Positions 33,601-43,400 of a stretch of DNA of 64,000 nt are shown here, in pieces. Origin of the DNA: Amoebophrya sp. A120 (taxonomy: Eukaryota; Sar; Dinophyceae; Syndiniales; Amoebophryaceae); contig CAJINV010000004.1 in assembly GCA_905178155.1 (NCBI GenBank), forward strand, positions 5,124,619 to 5,188,618, given 5' to 3'. The notes below the pieces were generated by a model, which searched no databases, was not told the DNA's origin, and saw only the letters and a list, made by a program, of their open reading frames with translations. Each line of letters starts with the position of its first letter. The stretch's first letter is position 1. Position numbers and translations under genes: made by a program.

Positions 33601-33726
33601 GCGCCGTGCGAGGCTCGACAGATAGAAAAAGTGCCAATTAAAATCCTGTTGCAAGAAAATTATACTCGGCTCGAGGAATAAAGGCGCTACAAGGAAGTAG
33701 CCCAGCCAATTCGAAGATCTTCGCAT
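30625..33726 (-). CDS. Pro/Ser-rich 1033-aa protein with N-terminal hydrophobic segment
   Basis: An uninterrupted ORF of 3.1 kb from ATG at 33726, with no introner, which stands out in this window. The first 40 residues (WLGYFLVAPLFLEPSIIFLQ) form a hydrophobic stretch suitable as signal peptide or anchor. The rest is low complexity: Pro, Ser, Gly and His-Gln runs, Arg-Ser pairs and PPRPPRPPRT-like Pro-Arg repeats. SSSPTRGSPKSRGGKMKCDK and many SP/TP sites suggest heavy phosphorylation. No catalytic or binding domain is recognisable. The very high Pro content suggests a disordered protein. Codon structure is convincing because the frame stays open for 1033 codons in GC-balanced DNA. Confidence 0.7.
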   Translation of the reverse strand: MRRSSNWLGYFLVAPLFLEPSIIFLQQDFNWHFFYLSSLARRSEAGGEKNTNQQQYVPSFYAPLRLSRGHRILRTENNVKHELEHQLGPRSQGVTKQEQQECSGAASRTGSTPASKNGSSPAGVPSPPKPKRKPSKDSVSFAANLVEEEIRFKSGEDELYDGDNFYGSSEDYYHNDGELQRRGSSKDSCGSSGGESCYDYRKPPRPPRPPRTILSMCKTRRYERGLMGRQPSSSREGSPVVVGYNSCSERTSADYEQPEQCTGSAEGTKGRSDAKAHARGAIAGLARPGLPRSSKSCSTEEDFSPKITARTAAVYDCLTAAGAVVELRTTSSAPSLDLQQSNFISESPRIITAASRTRQSRETSPAAQRHHHQPSALPPPAKPAPPTRPRRSSSVQALLQSRSVVTCPSVLEGMRGNASQESSQGSKKQQLLIAGASPPSRVGNNKLKQSKALPLDQLSLAAASLSPLIASPGRVTSRTSGGGSKDKTGTGVGTSPSVVLSSTSHTSCTSSGVVPQPATNPGSKEEKGTTICDHGGGDPDPVSTAAGDPGSSSLNAPSTTSAQQPHKCRFTGHRPRPVCTGVPISPVVGCTTSYLGGPAAAAQLTQLPQPAQLNGRANPIPSYIGSAETPSPTFLRPSSSPTRGSPKSRGGKMKCDKGERNAFMMLDGEEGTPTSCINYYGNKQPEPAPRPGTALVVSPVGNPGPHNSSLVEQQALQQFGYNSQNGGSKHMIRAIPSKPGAALGQITHDPQYPSNVVFDQHHSSTTASSSSCATPAAPPGGGPPTPPSTRGMKSSSLFPLSFAPVNMVQHLVAQCTGSGSSPTAAARYREQQRTAFPALEEGNFPLSSPSAAHALAHAQLCGAAQNQHHQPPQPPLRGMSLTVPSPPSPAAITRRGSSVENQSGGQNKSGSSSPGPSTGSPTRGPLSCGGGAKSSTSSNPQSPTFFPPGGNHASSPLCGPVVAVGSSPANGGRWTGTGCAREAASSSSPSGSGARSPGCTSGGRPLGFDSSSGCQAGATPFPNTPPWSRFSEH

Positions 33727-34650
33727 GTTTCTCGTGTACTACTGGTTTTAGGTTTTCTTGTCGTGGTCACTCCGTCGGGTATTCATCTTCTTGGCCATTA
33801 TTCTCATCAGCAGACTATACGATCAGATGTTAGCACGTGCACGTGCACGAGGCGTAATAGTGTCATGAATTTGAATTCGGACGGTGATAGAAGGAAATAA
33901 ATATTCTAGCCCTACAAGCAGGCGCTCGTCCACTTAGTTATGTATGTCTATGTTCCGCTTTGAACTAGTACTCACTTGACTGCAATTACAATTTCGCTAT
34001 CGAGAAGTTTGCGGCAATGTTTATTTGAGTACTTTCAGTCCTCTAAATCTATCTAAGTCGGCCTTTCGTTATTGCGATCGTTTATTGCACTACGCAAAAT
34101 TTATTTTGCCAAAAAGGCGGAAGAACTGAAAACGCAGTTGTGCTGCTTAAGACTTAAAAAGTGGACTTCAAGATTTTTTCTTGTGTCTTCCGTCAAACGG
34201 CTGCCTCCAGACGAAAAAAAAATTATACTAACTTGTGAAGATCTGGATCCACAACTTCCGACGATTGCAGTTCATCTGAGATCGATGTGCGTCGCCGGAC
34301 GTGAAAGAGTGAGGAGCTCATGACGGCGGCCGGTCTTTATCAATTCGTATTCAAATTCATTTCGCACATCCTTGTACGAACCGGGCGAACACTGGGTCTG
34401 AATCTTTTTTTAGATCTTCTGCAACTTACCTTCGCATTCACTCTTTGTACCGAGGCTGCGGTCGTTTCGCTTTCGGAAATTCACGATAACATCAACATAA
34501 ACATCCATGATGTTGATGGTGCAGAAGCAGATGCGATTAATAAATGCATTTAACGTGGGTGGATGAACGGAAGTTGCAATTCGGAAAAAGGTCGTGTCGC
34601 GAGTGCGAAATTTTTGATCACAACGCAAGTGTCTTTACCATCATCAATCT
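33727..34650. other. AT-rich intergenic spacer
   Basis: About 920 bp between the start at 33726 and the stop at 34651. Short opposing ORFs only; nothing I can support. Confidence 0.5.
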
Positions 34651-37189
34651 CTAGCCCGCCGTCGTCCTTTCCGCGGCTGCAGCGAGTTTGCGGCTTTTGT
34701 GTTCGTCCAGTTTGTCCTGAAACCCCACCTCCTCGAGCAGCAAACTCGCTTTCTGCCATCCCTTCGTCGCTTTGTTCAAACACCTTAACACCTCCTCGTC
34801 GTCCAGCGACTCGCGGTTGGCTTTGTGTACCAATGCTAGACTAGCCCCGGTTTCCGAATCTCGCAGCGTGGTCTTTTTGTTGTTGTTTGCATTTCCTGCA
34901 GATGATGTTGATGTTCTTGACGACGACGTATTTGTATTTGTTCCGAGGGGTGCGGAAAGCAAGTCTTGCTGTTCGTCTCCCTTTGTACTCTCCTTCCCCT
35001 TCTCTACTTCCTCCCTTCCCCGGTACGCCGGCAGTTTCGCGCCCACACGGGTTTCGATGCTGTGCAGCTTTTCGACGTCGTTTCCGTTGGTGACAAAGGA
35101 AATCGCCAGGCCGGTGCTGTTGCTGCCGCGGGCCGTTCGCCCGACGCGGTGGATGTACTCCGCGGGATCTAACGGTAGGTCGTAGTTGATCACCACGCCC
35201 ACGGAGGGGATGTCCAGACCGCGGGCCGCCACGTCTGTTGCAACGAGGATGACACGCGAGCTGGTGGCGTCGGAGTCTCCTGCTGTGCTAGAACTGGAGG
35301 CCGATGATCCCTTCTTTCCCTTGCTGGAGGAAGCCGACGAAGAACCTCCTTGTTTATTATTCCCGGACGCCATTTTCCGATCCCGCTTTTCCGCTTCCTT
35401 CCGGACCTCCTTTAACGATAATTTACTCTGGCTATTTTTCCCCCCCGTTGTAGTACAACTCCTCGCCCGCGTGATTTCCCGCGCGCTGCAGGCGGATTTG
35501 AACTTAAGCATGCTGACCAGCCGGAGCCGCTGACTCTGCAGGGAATGGAGACACTGGGTGTTCTGGAGCTTCAAACCGTACTCTAAGGTGGTCTGCACCC
35601 GTTGGCAGGTTTCGATGGAAGAGCAAAAGATAATCACGGACTCGTTTCGGACCTCCGGGTCCACCGTCAACAGATAGTACAAGTAGCAGAACTTCGCCTG
35701 CGGCGGCACGAACAGGTACGCCTGCTCGAGCAAGTTCGGCGTCGTCTGCGTTTCCTGCGCAATCGCGTCCAGAAAATAGTAGCGCCGGTGGTCGATAGAA
35801 CTTGTTGTACTTCTTGAGGCTTGTCCTGCATGATCACTGTGCATTTTTAGAGATGAACCTTGTTCCGTCGTTTCTCCAAGAACGTTCTGTCCTCTCGTCG
35901 ACTGGTGCCACAACTGCTTCAGATTTTCCGTCACTGTTGCGGAAAACAGCATCGTCTGGCGCTTCGACTTCGCCGGAATGTTCTGCATGATGGTTGCCAA
36001 TTCCTGGTCGAAATTCGGGTGGAAAATCCGATCCGCCTCGTCGACGATGAGCACCTGCAGCCGAGTGAAAGCATTTTTGACTAGGCTGTGTTCCTCGAAA
36101 AAGTCCGCCAGACGCCCCGGCGTCGCGACCACGATGTGCGGCGCGGCCGTGGAGAGTTTTTCCACCTGCGAGTGCATGTCCCGCCCGCCTACTATCAAAT
36201 GCAAAAATGTCTGGGCCTGGAAGAGTGCAGGTTTGTCATGCTTGTCTGGCATGACTCGAGAATCTGTGTTGCATAGGCAGGAAAAAGCCCTCTTACCTGG
36301 CATGCGAAAACACACTTTGCCATGCGGAATACGTAAGACATGGCAGCCAAAAAATTTGTCATGCATAGTTGCGTATTGCAGTGCGTCTATCATTCACTTG
36401 AAGCATTACAAGTTTCCAGACCCAGACATTTTTGCAATCCATACCCACCACGACCAGACAACTCGCGCGGACCGGCTTCCCCAGTGCCTCGAACACGTCC
36501 GCGATCTGGAAACAGAGCTCTCTCACCGGGGAAAGCACCAAGGCGAACACGCCGAAGGGGTCTTTGGAGAGTTGCAACAAGGTCGGGAGCGCGTAGCACA
36601 GGGTCTTCCCCGTACCGGTTTTGGCGTTCCCGATCACGTTTTTTCTCTCCACGCACAAGGGCAGCGCGAGTTTTTGAATGGTCGTCGGGTAAAACAGATT
36701 CATGTGGGTCAGCCCGTCCGCCGCCCAGGCCGGTAAGAAGCTGAAATCGGTGAACCGCTGGATCTTCTCAGCGTCGTATTTTTGGAGGGCAAGGGCGTTG
36801 TCGTTCGTTTTTACTTGTTCTTTCAGGGTGGAGTCCTCGTCATTTTCACGCACGTGTTGCTCGTTCTTTTCCTCTTGCTGCCCGTCGCTGATGTCATTTT
36901 CATTTTCTGGTTCTAGTTGCTTCAGTTCTACTCGTGTTCTTTCGTCCTCCTGGCTAGCTGCATCTTCGCTGTCATTGCCGATGGAAGTCTCGTCATTTTC
37001 GGCTTCAGCGTCGCTCGCGCCGCCGTCTGCCGGCTTCCCTTCAACTGAATTTGTTCTTGTCTCGTCCGTAAGCGCCTGGAGGGGCTCTTGCTTTCGCTTC
37101 CCCTTTATCTTTTTCATCACCTTCTTCCTCTTGCCGCCTGTGCCCGCAGCGGTCGTTCGCTGTTTCATTTTCTTCACGAGTTTTACCAT
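34651..37189 (-). CDS. DDX49: DEAD-box RNA helicase, DDX49/Dbp8 type
   Basis: Two exons (37189-36444, 36192-34651) around one introner give 760 aa. After a Lys-rich, acidic N-terminal extension of about 150 residues, all helicase motifs are present: Q motif (FYPTTIQ), I (AKTGTGKT), Ia (SPVREL), GG (VVGGRDM, formed by the splice), Ib (VATPGR), II (VDEAD), III (SAT), IV (VIIFCSS), V ([12 protein letters not shown]) and VI (HRVGRTARG). [19 protein letters not shown] and ALGKPV are close to the DDX49/Dbp8 signature, so a role in 18S rRNA maturation in the nucleolus is inferred. Two low-complexity insertions are unusual: one after SAT, and one of about 80 residues (Lys/Ser-rich) between motifs IV and V. 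The C-terminus is an acidic and Thr/Asn-rich tail. A typical Dbp8 is about 430-480 aa, so this one is greatly expanded. Confidence 0.93.
36193..36443. mobile_element. Introner, family F
   Basis: Ends TATCAAATGCAAAAATGTCTG and CAGACATTTTTGCAATCCATA. TSD CCTAC / CCCAC. Removal restores the helicase GG motif ([13 protein letters not shown]). A GT..AG reading of the same boundary is also in frame and would add one Val. Confidence 0.92.
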
Positions 37190-38248
37190 GATTTTCTAGC
37201 CATGAGTATCTATCAGTGACATAGAAAAATCCAACAGGGACGGATGCGCTTGCGCTTCCGAAAATAATCTACTGAGAAAGGTTCTGTATAGTTTCTTACG
37301 ACAATAGCAATCACTTAAGGTTAAGTCTCACGCCTGCTCTCCTCCTGTTGGTTGCTAAAATTGATAAAGAAAAATACGTAAAAATATGATCATCTTCGTA
37401 GATCTGATATGATCCGAGCAGTAGTGATTCCGACAACAATATTTTTGGGTCCATGATTTTGAACTTGCAAGGATCAGATCTTCTACTCCGCTCTTCAGTA
37501 CCAAATCAAGGTACCACTGCTGATCTGGAGGAGACTGCAATTTCTGTTTCTGACCTACAACTCTTGCCTTTGATGATCCGCAGACATTTTATTCATTTTC
37601 ATGCCGGATCAAGAAGTCGTGTGATTATTTTGCGTATATACTATGCTTTACCTGCTCACAAACATGATGTCCGTGTGTGGCTACACGGGCGACCTGGCGC
37701 ATCTCCTGAATAAAATCAGAAAAAAACAAGCCAAGATCGCTCCTCGAGACCAACATAATAAATGGGCTAAGATCCTGTAGTTGTTGTTCATTTTTGCAAT
37801 TATACAAAAAAACAACGTTTTGACTTCTTCTTGTTCTTCAGGTGCTGTTCTCCGCGTCACGCCTTGGCGAGACTGCAACTCATACTCAATTTATTTTTGT
37901 ACAAAAATGCAGCTATGTATCGATTCGAAATCATGGTAATGGAAACGCATGTAAACGAAAACCGGTAACGCAAACGTCAAAAGATCAATTTCAAATCGAG
38001 TTTTGTTGAGAGGATATGGATTATAAATATGCTTTGATGTTGTTTTGTATACAGCAGCCATACTTCTTCGTAAATTCCAACAAACTCGGTGCGATGAAAA
38101 GCAAACATATCAAAGCCGCGCAAGTGTTGTGTACATACGTGTAATTTTCTTCAAACAAGTTGTTTAACTTAATTTCTTGCAGGACGAGGTAAGTAGTAAG
38201 TTAGTCAGTTGTTGTGCCGTCGCAATAGCACAAACATATTTTATCCCC
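37190..38248. other. AT-rich intergenic spacer
   Basis: About 1.06 kb between the helicase start and the end of the multipass protein gene. No supported coding frame or repeat. Confidence 0.5.
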
Positions 38249-39513
38249 CTACGCCGGTCTCCGTACCTCAACGCGCATGCCCGCGGCTTGGCAAAGCAAG
38301 TGCAGGTGACACACCATCGCGTAGAAGATGATGTGAATTGCGTGAATGCTGGCCTGCTCGAAGACCACTGCAAAGTTTTCCCACGCGAGTAGCAACCAAT
38401 AGCCTCCGGAAGTTATCACAACCAAACGCTTTGTGAACTGCAGTTTTGCGATGGTGGGTCGAACATGCATGGACATGTCGTGCAAAAGCCCGTTCTTATG
38501 CAGTAATTGTAACCTGAATGTGAATCAGCATGATGATCGCTCTTTAATACGTGATGAGGAGCAGTTGCAAAACTAAGTAATACCTCGATCCGTCCCCACA
38601 GCGTGTCGAATGCGTCTGCCGGCATTTTGTTTTTCGTGTACCAGGCTGCCAACCGCACCCGCAGGTGGTTGAAGAACCACGGGGCGTAGTCCAGCAGCGA
38701 CGAGAAAATCCAGAACTGCAGCGTGATCAGCAGGTACAGGTTTTGCTGCGAAACCATGTACCGGGCGGCGTCGCTGATCTGGTCCGCTGCATGTTCCTGC
38801 TCCAGCAGCGACTCTGATGTATCAAATCGGGGCTCCATCCCAAAACTGCTGCGAATGAAGTTCGTCAACGCCCAGGTATTATGCGCCAGGGCTGGGGTCC
38901 GCGCGGAGGTTCTCCTTTTCTTATTCATCTTGTTCCGGGATAGCGGGGGTGGCCTTTTTGTCTGCTGGCTGGTGCTGCTTCGAGAAGATGCGGCGGGAAC
39001 AATTTTATTCCCGTTCTTCATTTGCACCTTGCTTCTTCCCCCACTTGTTCCTGCCCCCGCTGCAGCCGCTTTTGCTCGCCTTTCCCTGGACCGCAGCCCG
39101 TGCTTTTCCGCGAGCTCCTTCCAGGTCGGCACGTCCTCGGGCCGCACGAGTCCCGGCGGCGGCGGGTAGGGCAGTGCGATGACATCGTCGGGGGGACTCG
39201 GTGTGAAAATCAGGTGCGTCTTGTTCACATACCAAAAAATCTCCAGATTTTCGTCGTCGATAATATCATCTTCTTCATCATCTTCCAGCTGTCCTCCCGC
39301 AACTGCAGCCCGGATGAAAGAAAACCCGCTTTTTCTCACACTATCGAACCACTCCCCAATCTCCTGCGTCCACCCTTCCAGGCTGTTGGTCCCGGCGCGA
39401 AACAGGGCGGTGTCGTGGGCGATGGTGTAGAGCAGGTACGGAGTTGACAAACTGAGCAACCCGTTGCACACCCAGAGGGCAATGGTGTCCCACCTCGTGC
39501 TGTGCCGTGGCAT
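38249..39513 (-). CDS. Multipass membrane protein, 391 aa
   Basis: Two exons (39513-38584, 38494-38249) around an 89-nt GT-AG intron (GTATTACTTAG..GCATAAG) give 391 aa. About four membrane helices: IALWVCNGLLSLSTPYLLYT near the N-terminus, YLLITLQFWIFSSLLDYAPW in the middle, then LVVITSGGYWLLLAWENFAV and IHAIHIIFYAMVCHLHLL at the end. A long hydrophilic loop between helices 1 and 2 contains an acidic patch (EDDEEDDIIDDE) and a basic Ser/Arg/Lys-rich segment. I do not recognise the family. No introner is present. Confidence 0.75.
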
Positions 39514-40468
39514 CTTGATCTTAATGCTTTCTGCGAGACAACGACCGGTCGTGCTCGTGTGGTCAGGAAAACAAGGAGAGGTGTAATTGTTCGCTAGGTA
39601 CTTCTGAGTCCCCCATTTTTTTGATATTCATCCCGGTGCGGGAGCAGGTCATGCTTCCGAAAAAAGAAAAAGAAATCTTGCATGTCTTTCTTGCGATACT
39701 ACTGGAATACGAAAAAGGTTTCCGTTTATTTCGCGTACTGACACTTGTTCGACTTAAACTTTCGCATATCAAACCGTTGTAATAGAGCTGAAATAACGAA
39801 GATGATTGACTATGACCGACGTGGAAAACCGACAACAACGACAATGATGATGTCCCTGACGAATTGAACGATCACGATAATTGAACCTTGTTTGCGGGTT
39901 CTACTGCGCTACTTAGATGACAGACGACCGAGGAATTTCTGACTTAGTACGACTGCGACGAAGACGATGGTGATCGATGATAATAGCCCAGGTTTGCACA
40001 ACATCTGTACCTACGTAATGGAGCAGGAGTCTTCACGACGTTCATTGCGCAGCAGCGATGGCCTTGGCCACGACGCTTTCTTGATAGTTGTATCTGCTTC
40101 AGGTTTTTTTCCTGCTATTTTTGCGTTGATACTTGATAGACAGTACTGAGTGGTCAATAAAGCATGCTGTCGATGCGTAGTTCTGCTCGCAGCAAGGGTG
40201 CGTCAGTCATTTTGTGTCTTGAGAGCGGGAGCGGGTACAACTCATCTACTGTCGCGAAGTGCAGCCGCGCACACAGCACGATGACTGCGAAGTGCCAGTT
40301 GTGCTGTTCTTTTCATTTACTTGGTAACTGGTAGTTGTGCCGCGAGTTGTGCGGCTGCTCCTTGTCTTCCTGCGCGGCACTCTACGGTCTCGACACAACG
40401 CGTCATTTGCTCTCCCACCAGCGACAGCATCGGATGCTTAGCTAGTACCACACCAGCAAATAAGCTCC
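39514..40468. other. Intergenic spacer
   Basis: About 950 bp between the start at 39513 and the end of the GlnRS gene. No supported coding frame; no introner cores or clear repeats. Confidence 0.5.
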
Positions 40469-43400
40469 TTATGCCCCGGCGACCTCTTTCAGGTAGGCTT
40501 GGTGCAGTTTGTCCTGCTTTTCCCACTCTTTCTGCAGTTTTTTCCGCATGCTTTTCGTCAGCTCCGCGTCTTCGGCGTCGTGGGTCGGGAGGCCCTTGTC
40601 GTCGAACTTGCTGTACTTCCCCTCGTGTTCGCCCTGCTTGAACAGCTCCGTCGGTGCGATTTTTCGGAGCCGGTCCTTCTCGGCCTTTTGGCGCTCCTGC
40701 TCCTCCTTGCGGGAACCCTGGTTGCTGTCCTGCATGTTCTTCACCACGCTGCGATAGTTTTGTAGTTGTACATAGTACTATTAACATTTCAGTTTGACAA
40801 CAGCTGGACTTCTCATGCTAAAATCCCACTAGTGGAGCAATTTGAGATGGAGATGCTGAACGCAATCAAAATGATAAATGAGAAACCGCAATCTATAATT
40901 CAAGTACGCGCTTTCCTTGAGCTGCACGATCCGGTTGAACACCAATTTCTCCGCGCTGCTGTCCCGGTCGCTGCAGTAGAAGCCTTTTCTTTCGAACTGG
41001 TAGCGCTTCACGGAAAATTTGTTGGCCTCGAACACCTCGTCTTTTAAAGCGCGTTCGGCCTTCGCGTTTGCGAATCGTTGCAAGCTCTCCGGGTTCAAAA
41101 AGTCCATCATGTCGTAGTCGCCTTCCTTGGGAAACTCGTTGAACAGCTGGTTGATCAGCCGTACCTCGCAGTTCACCGCAGTGCTGCCGTCGACCCAGTG
41201 GATAATGCCCTTCACCTATCCAAGAAAAAAACGTTGTTAGTGTAAGAACTCTGTGATGCAGAAAATGCAAAGCCCTTACGTTTGTCATGCCCCACATGCA
41301 TGGTAGGCTCGCTTCCTACGTGTTTCTTTTCCCGTCCTATCTGCGCATGACAAGTTTTTCCTGTCATGGCAGACAAACTTCTCATGCTGTTTTCCCAAGA
41401 GACCTACACTAACACAGCTTTTTCCTTCGATAGCACTTTCCGATCCGTCGGCATGCTGTCCCGTGTGGCCGGGTCGTGCGAACAGACGAGCTTTGTCACT
41501 TTGTTGGTTTTGGGATCCCGGATTATGTCCTCCAGCTTAATGACGTAGGAAAAACGGAGTTTGACCTGATAAGGTGGGAATTTAATGGAAGTTTTCGAGG
41601 TTGTTCAGCTCACGCTTAACAAAGGTCGTCGATGGTATCAGACTAAAGGATTTACGGAATCAGACTTATTTATGGAATCAGGCCAATGGAATCCGGCTAA
41701 GGTATCGAATCGGCATAATGGGATCAGCTTTGCCAGTGGAATCAGACTAGTGGAATCAGGCTAGTGCTGCGCTATCCAGTCCGTGCTTTGCTTGCGCCCG
41801 CGCACGGTCGGCTGCTGGGAAAACGCAGAGGGAGCCACGGAAAAACGGCCAACATGCCTGCACATGCCAAACACTCGCCCGACAAGCCCCGCGCCCACCA
41901 TTCGCTGGGGCGAGTCTTCGTTCCCCCCCCCCCACACGAGCACACACCTCGACACCTTTCATACTCCCCTGCGCGAGTATGAGAAAGGGGAGGGTGGGAG
42001 GTGCCTCCCATAATCAAAGAATCCAGGCAGTGCGAGGCGCCACCGCCCGTGCCGGGAGGCGCTGCTCACAGGCGGACAGAGACCGGGAAGACAGCCTCGC
42101 CGCCGGCAGGCCTCGCCCCTAGGCATTGGCAGCGCCAGGTCGCTAGCCTACGGGACCCGCCCTGCTGCGACATACAGATGGCTGCGCCCTCGGGAAGCTG
42201 GCTGCCCCTAGGTCGGGAGGCGGCGCCTGGGGGCGGGCGCAGGGCAGTCCCAGCCGACACTCACATGCATGCAAGCATCTGCGCCACTGCGGCCCCGACC
42301 ACTTGAAACGCGAGTGGAGTCGCCCCACCCAAAAATCGAAGCACCGACGGCCCCGGGCCGTGCGGCGATGTACCTGCGGGCGCAACTTTCTAGGCGGCCC
42401 ACCGAACGGGCGGGGGGGGCCGCCTGGTCTGTCAGTCGGTGCGCAAGGCCTTGGGCGCAGCTCCAAATCGTAGCCGGGGCGGAGCGCGGGGGGACAGACC
42501 AGGATAGGCAGGGCGGGATGGCAAGCATCGACTGCGGCGGCCGCGGAACATATATAGCGCCGCGCTTCTGCGCAGTACAGACCGAGGAGGCGCTTACCAT
42601 CGCCCTCGGCCTGTCTCGGCCGGATTTCCCCAAGTAAAAACACGAAAAACGAAGCCGATTTTTGGAAATTTGCGAGAGTTCCCCCCCTATTTTTCAACAA
42701 AAATCGCAAAAAAAAGCCTTTTTTCGTTGAAGTCCGGCAATTTCGCCCCCACAAAGCATCGCGCTTTTGCGCGCTTTTCTGTTGCAACCTAGAAGCACCG
42801 CCGCGAAGAAGGAGCGCAGAGAAGTAGCACGAGGCAGAGAGCAGTAGATGGGCGCAGTTCTAGCGTCTCTTTTCTATAGTCGGCTTTTATCTTTCTAAGC
42901 GTTGAGCTTTTTATTTTTTTGACTACTTCAGATGTCACTTTGTCAACCGGGATCGCCAACAGCAAATTGCTGGCGCGTGTCTTAATGTGGACGCTGAGGA
43001 GTGAACGGAAGCAGCTACGCAGACACACATACCCAACATGCAAGCCAGGTCCCCAAGTAGAAACGCAACGCACAGCATGCAAGAACTGCGGGCGAAGTTG
43101 CAAGGAGACCAACGCGACCAGTTGGAGCTGCAAAACATGATGGACCAAAGCGATGCCTGCAGGGAGAGAGTATTTCGGACGCATACGATAGAGAGCGCGC
43201 GGCCACCACATTCGTCGACGTACTCAGAGTCCGCTGCTCCTGATTCTATCCACAAGCTTGATTCTAGTATCTTGATTCTACTCATTATTCTGATTCTACT
43301 ATACTGCTTCCACTTGTAGCCTGATTCCATTAGTCTGATTCCGTTCACTAAGTCTGATTCCCTCTCTTACCCTTAACAATGTCATAATATGTTGCATGTT

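Noticed and set aside
42143-42787. Overlapping GC-rich ORFs within the GlnRS intron insert as a transposase
   Set aside because: Both strands are open because of high GC. Translations are Pro/Arg/Ala-rich and contain no catalytic motif.
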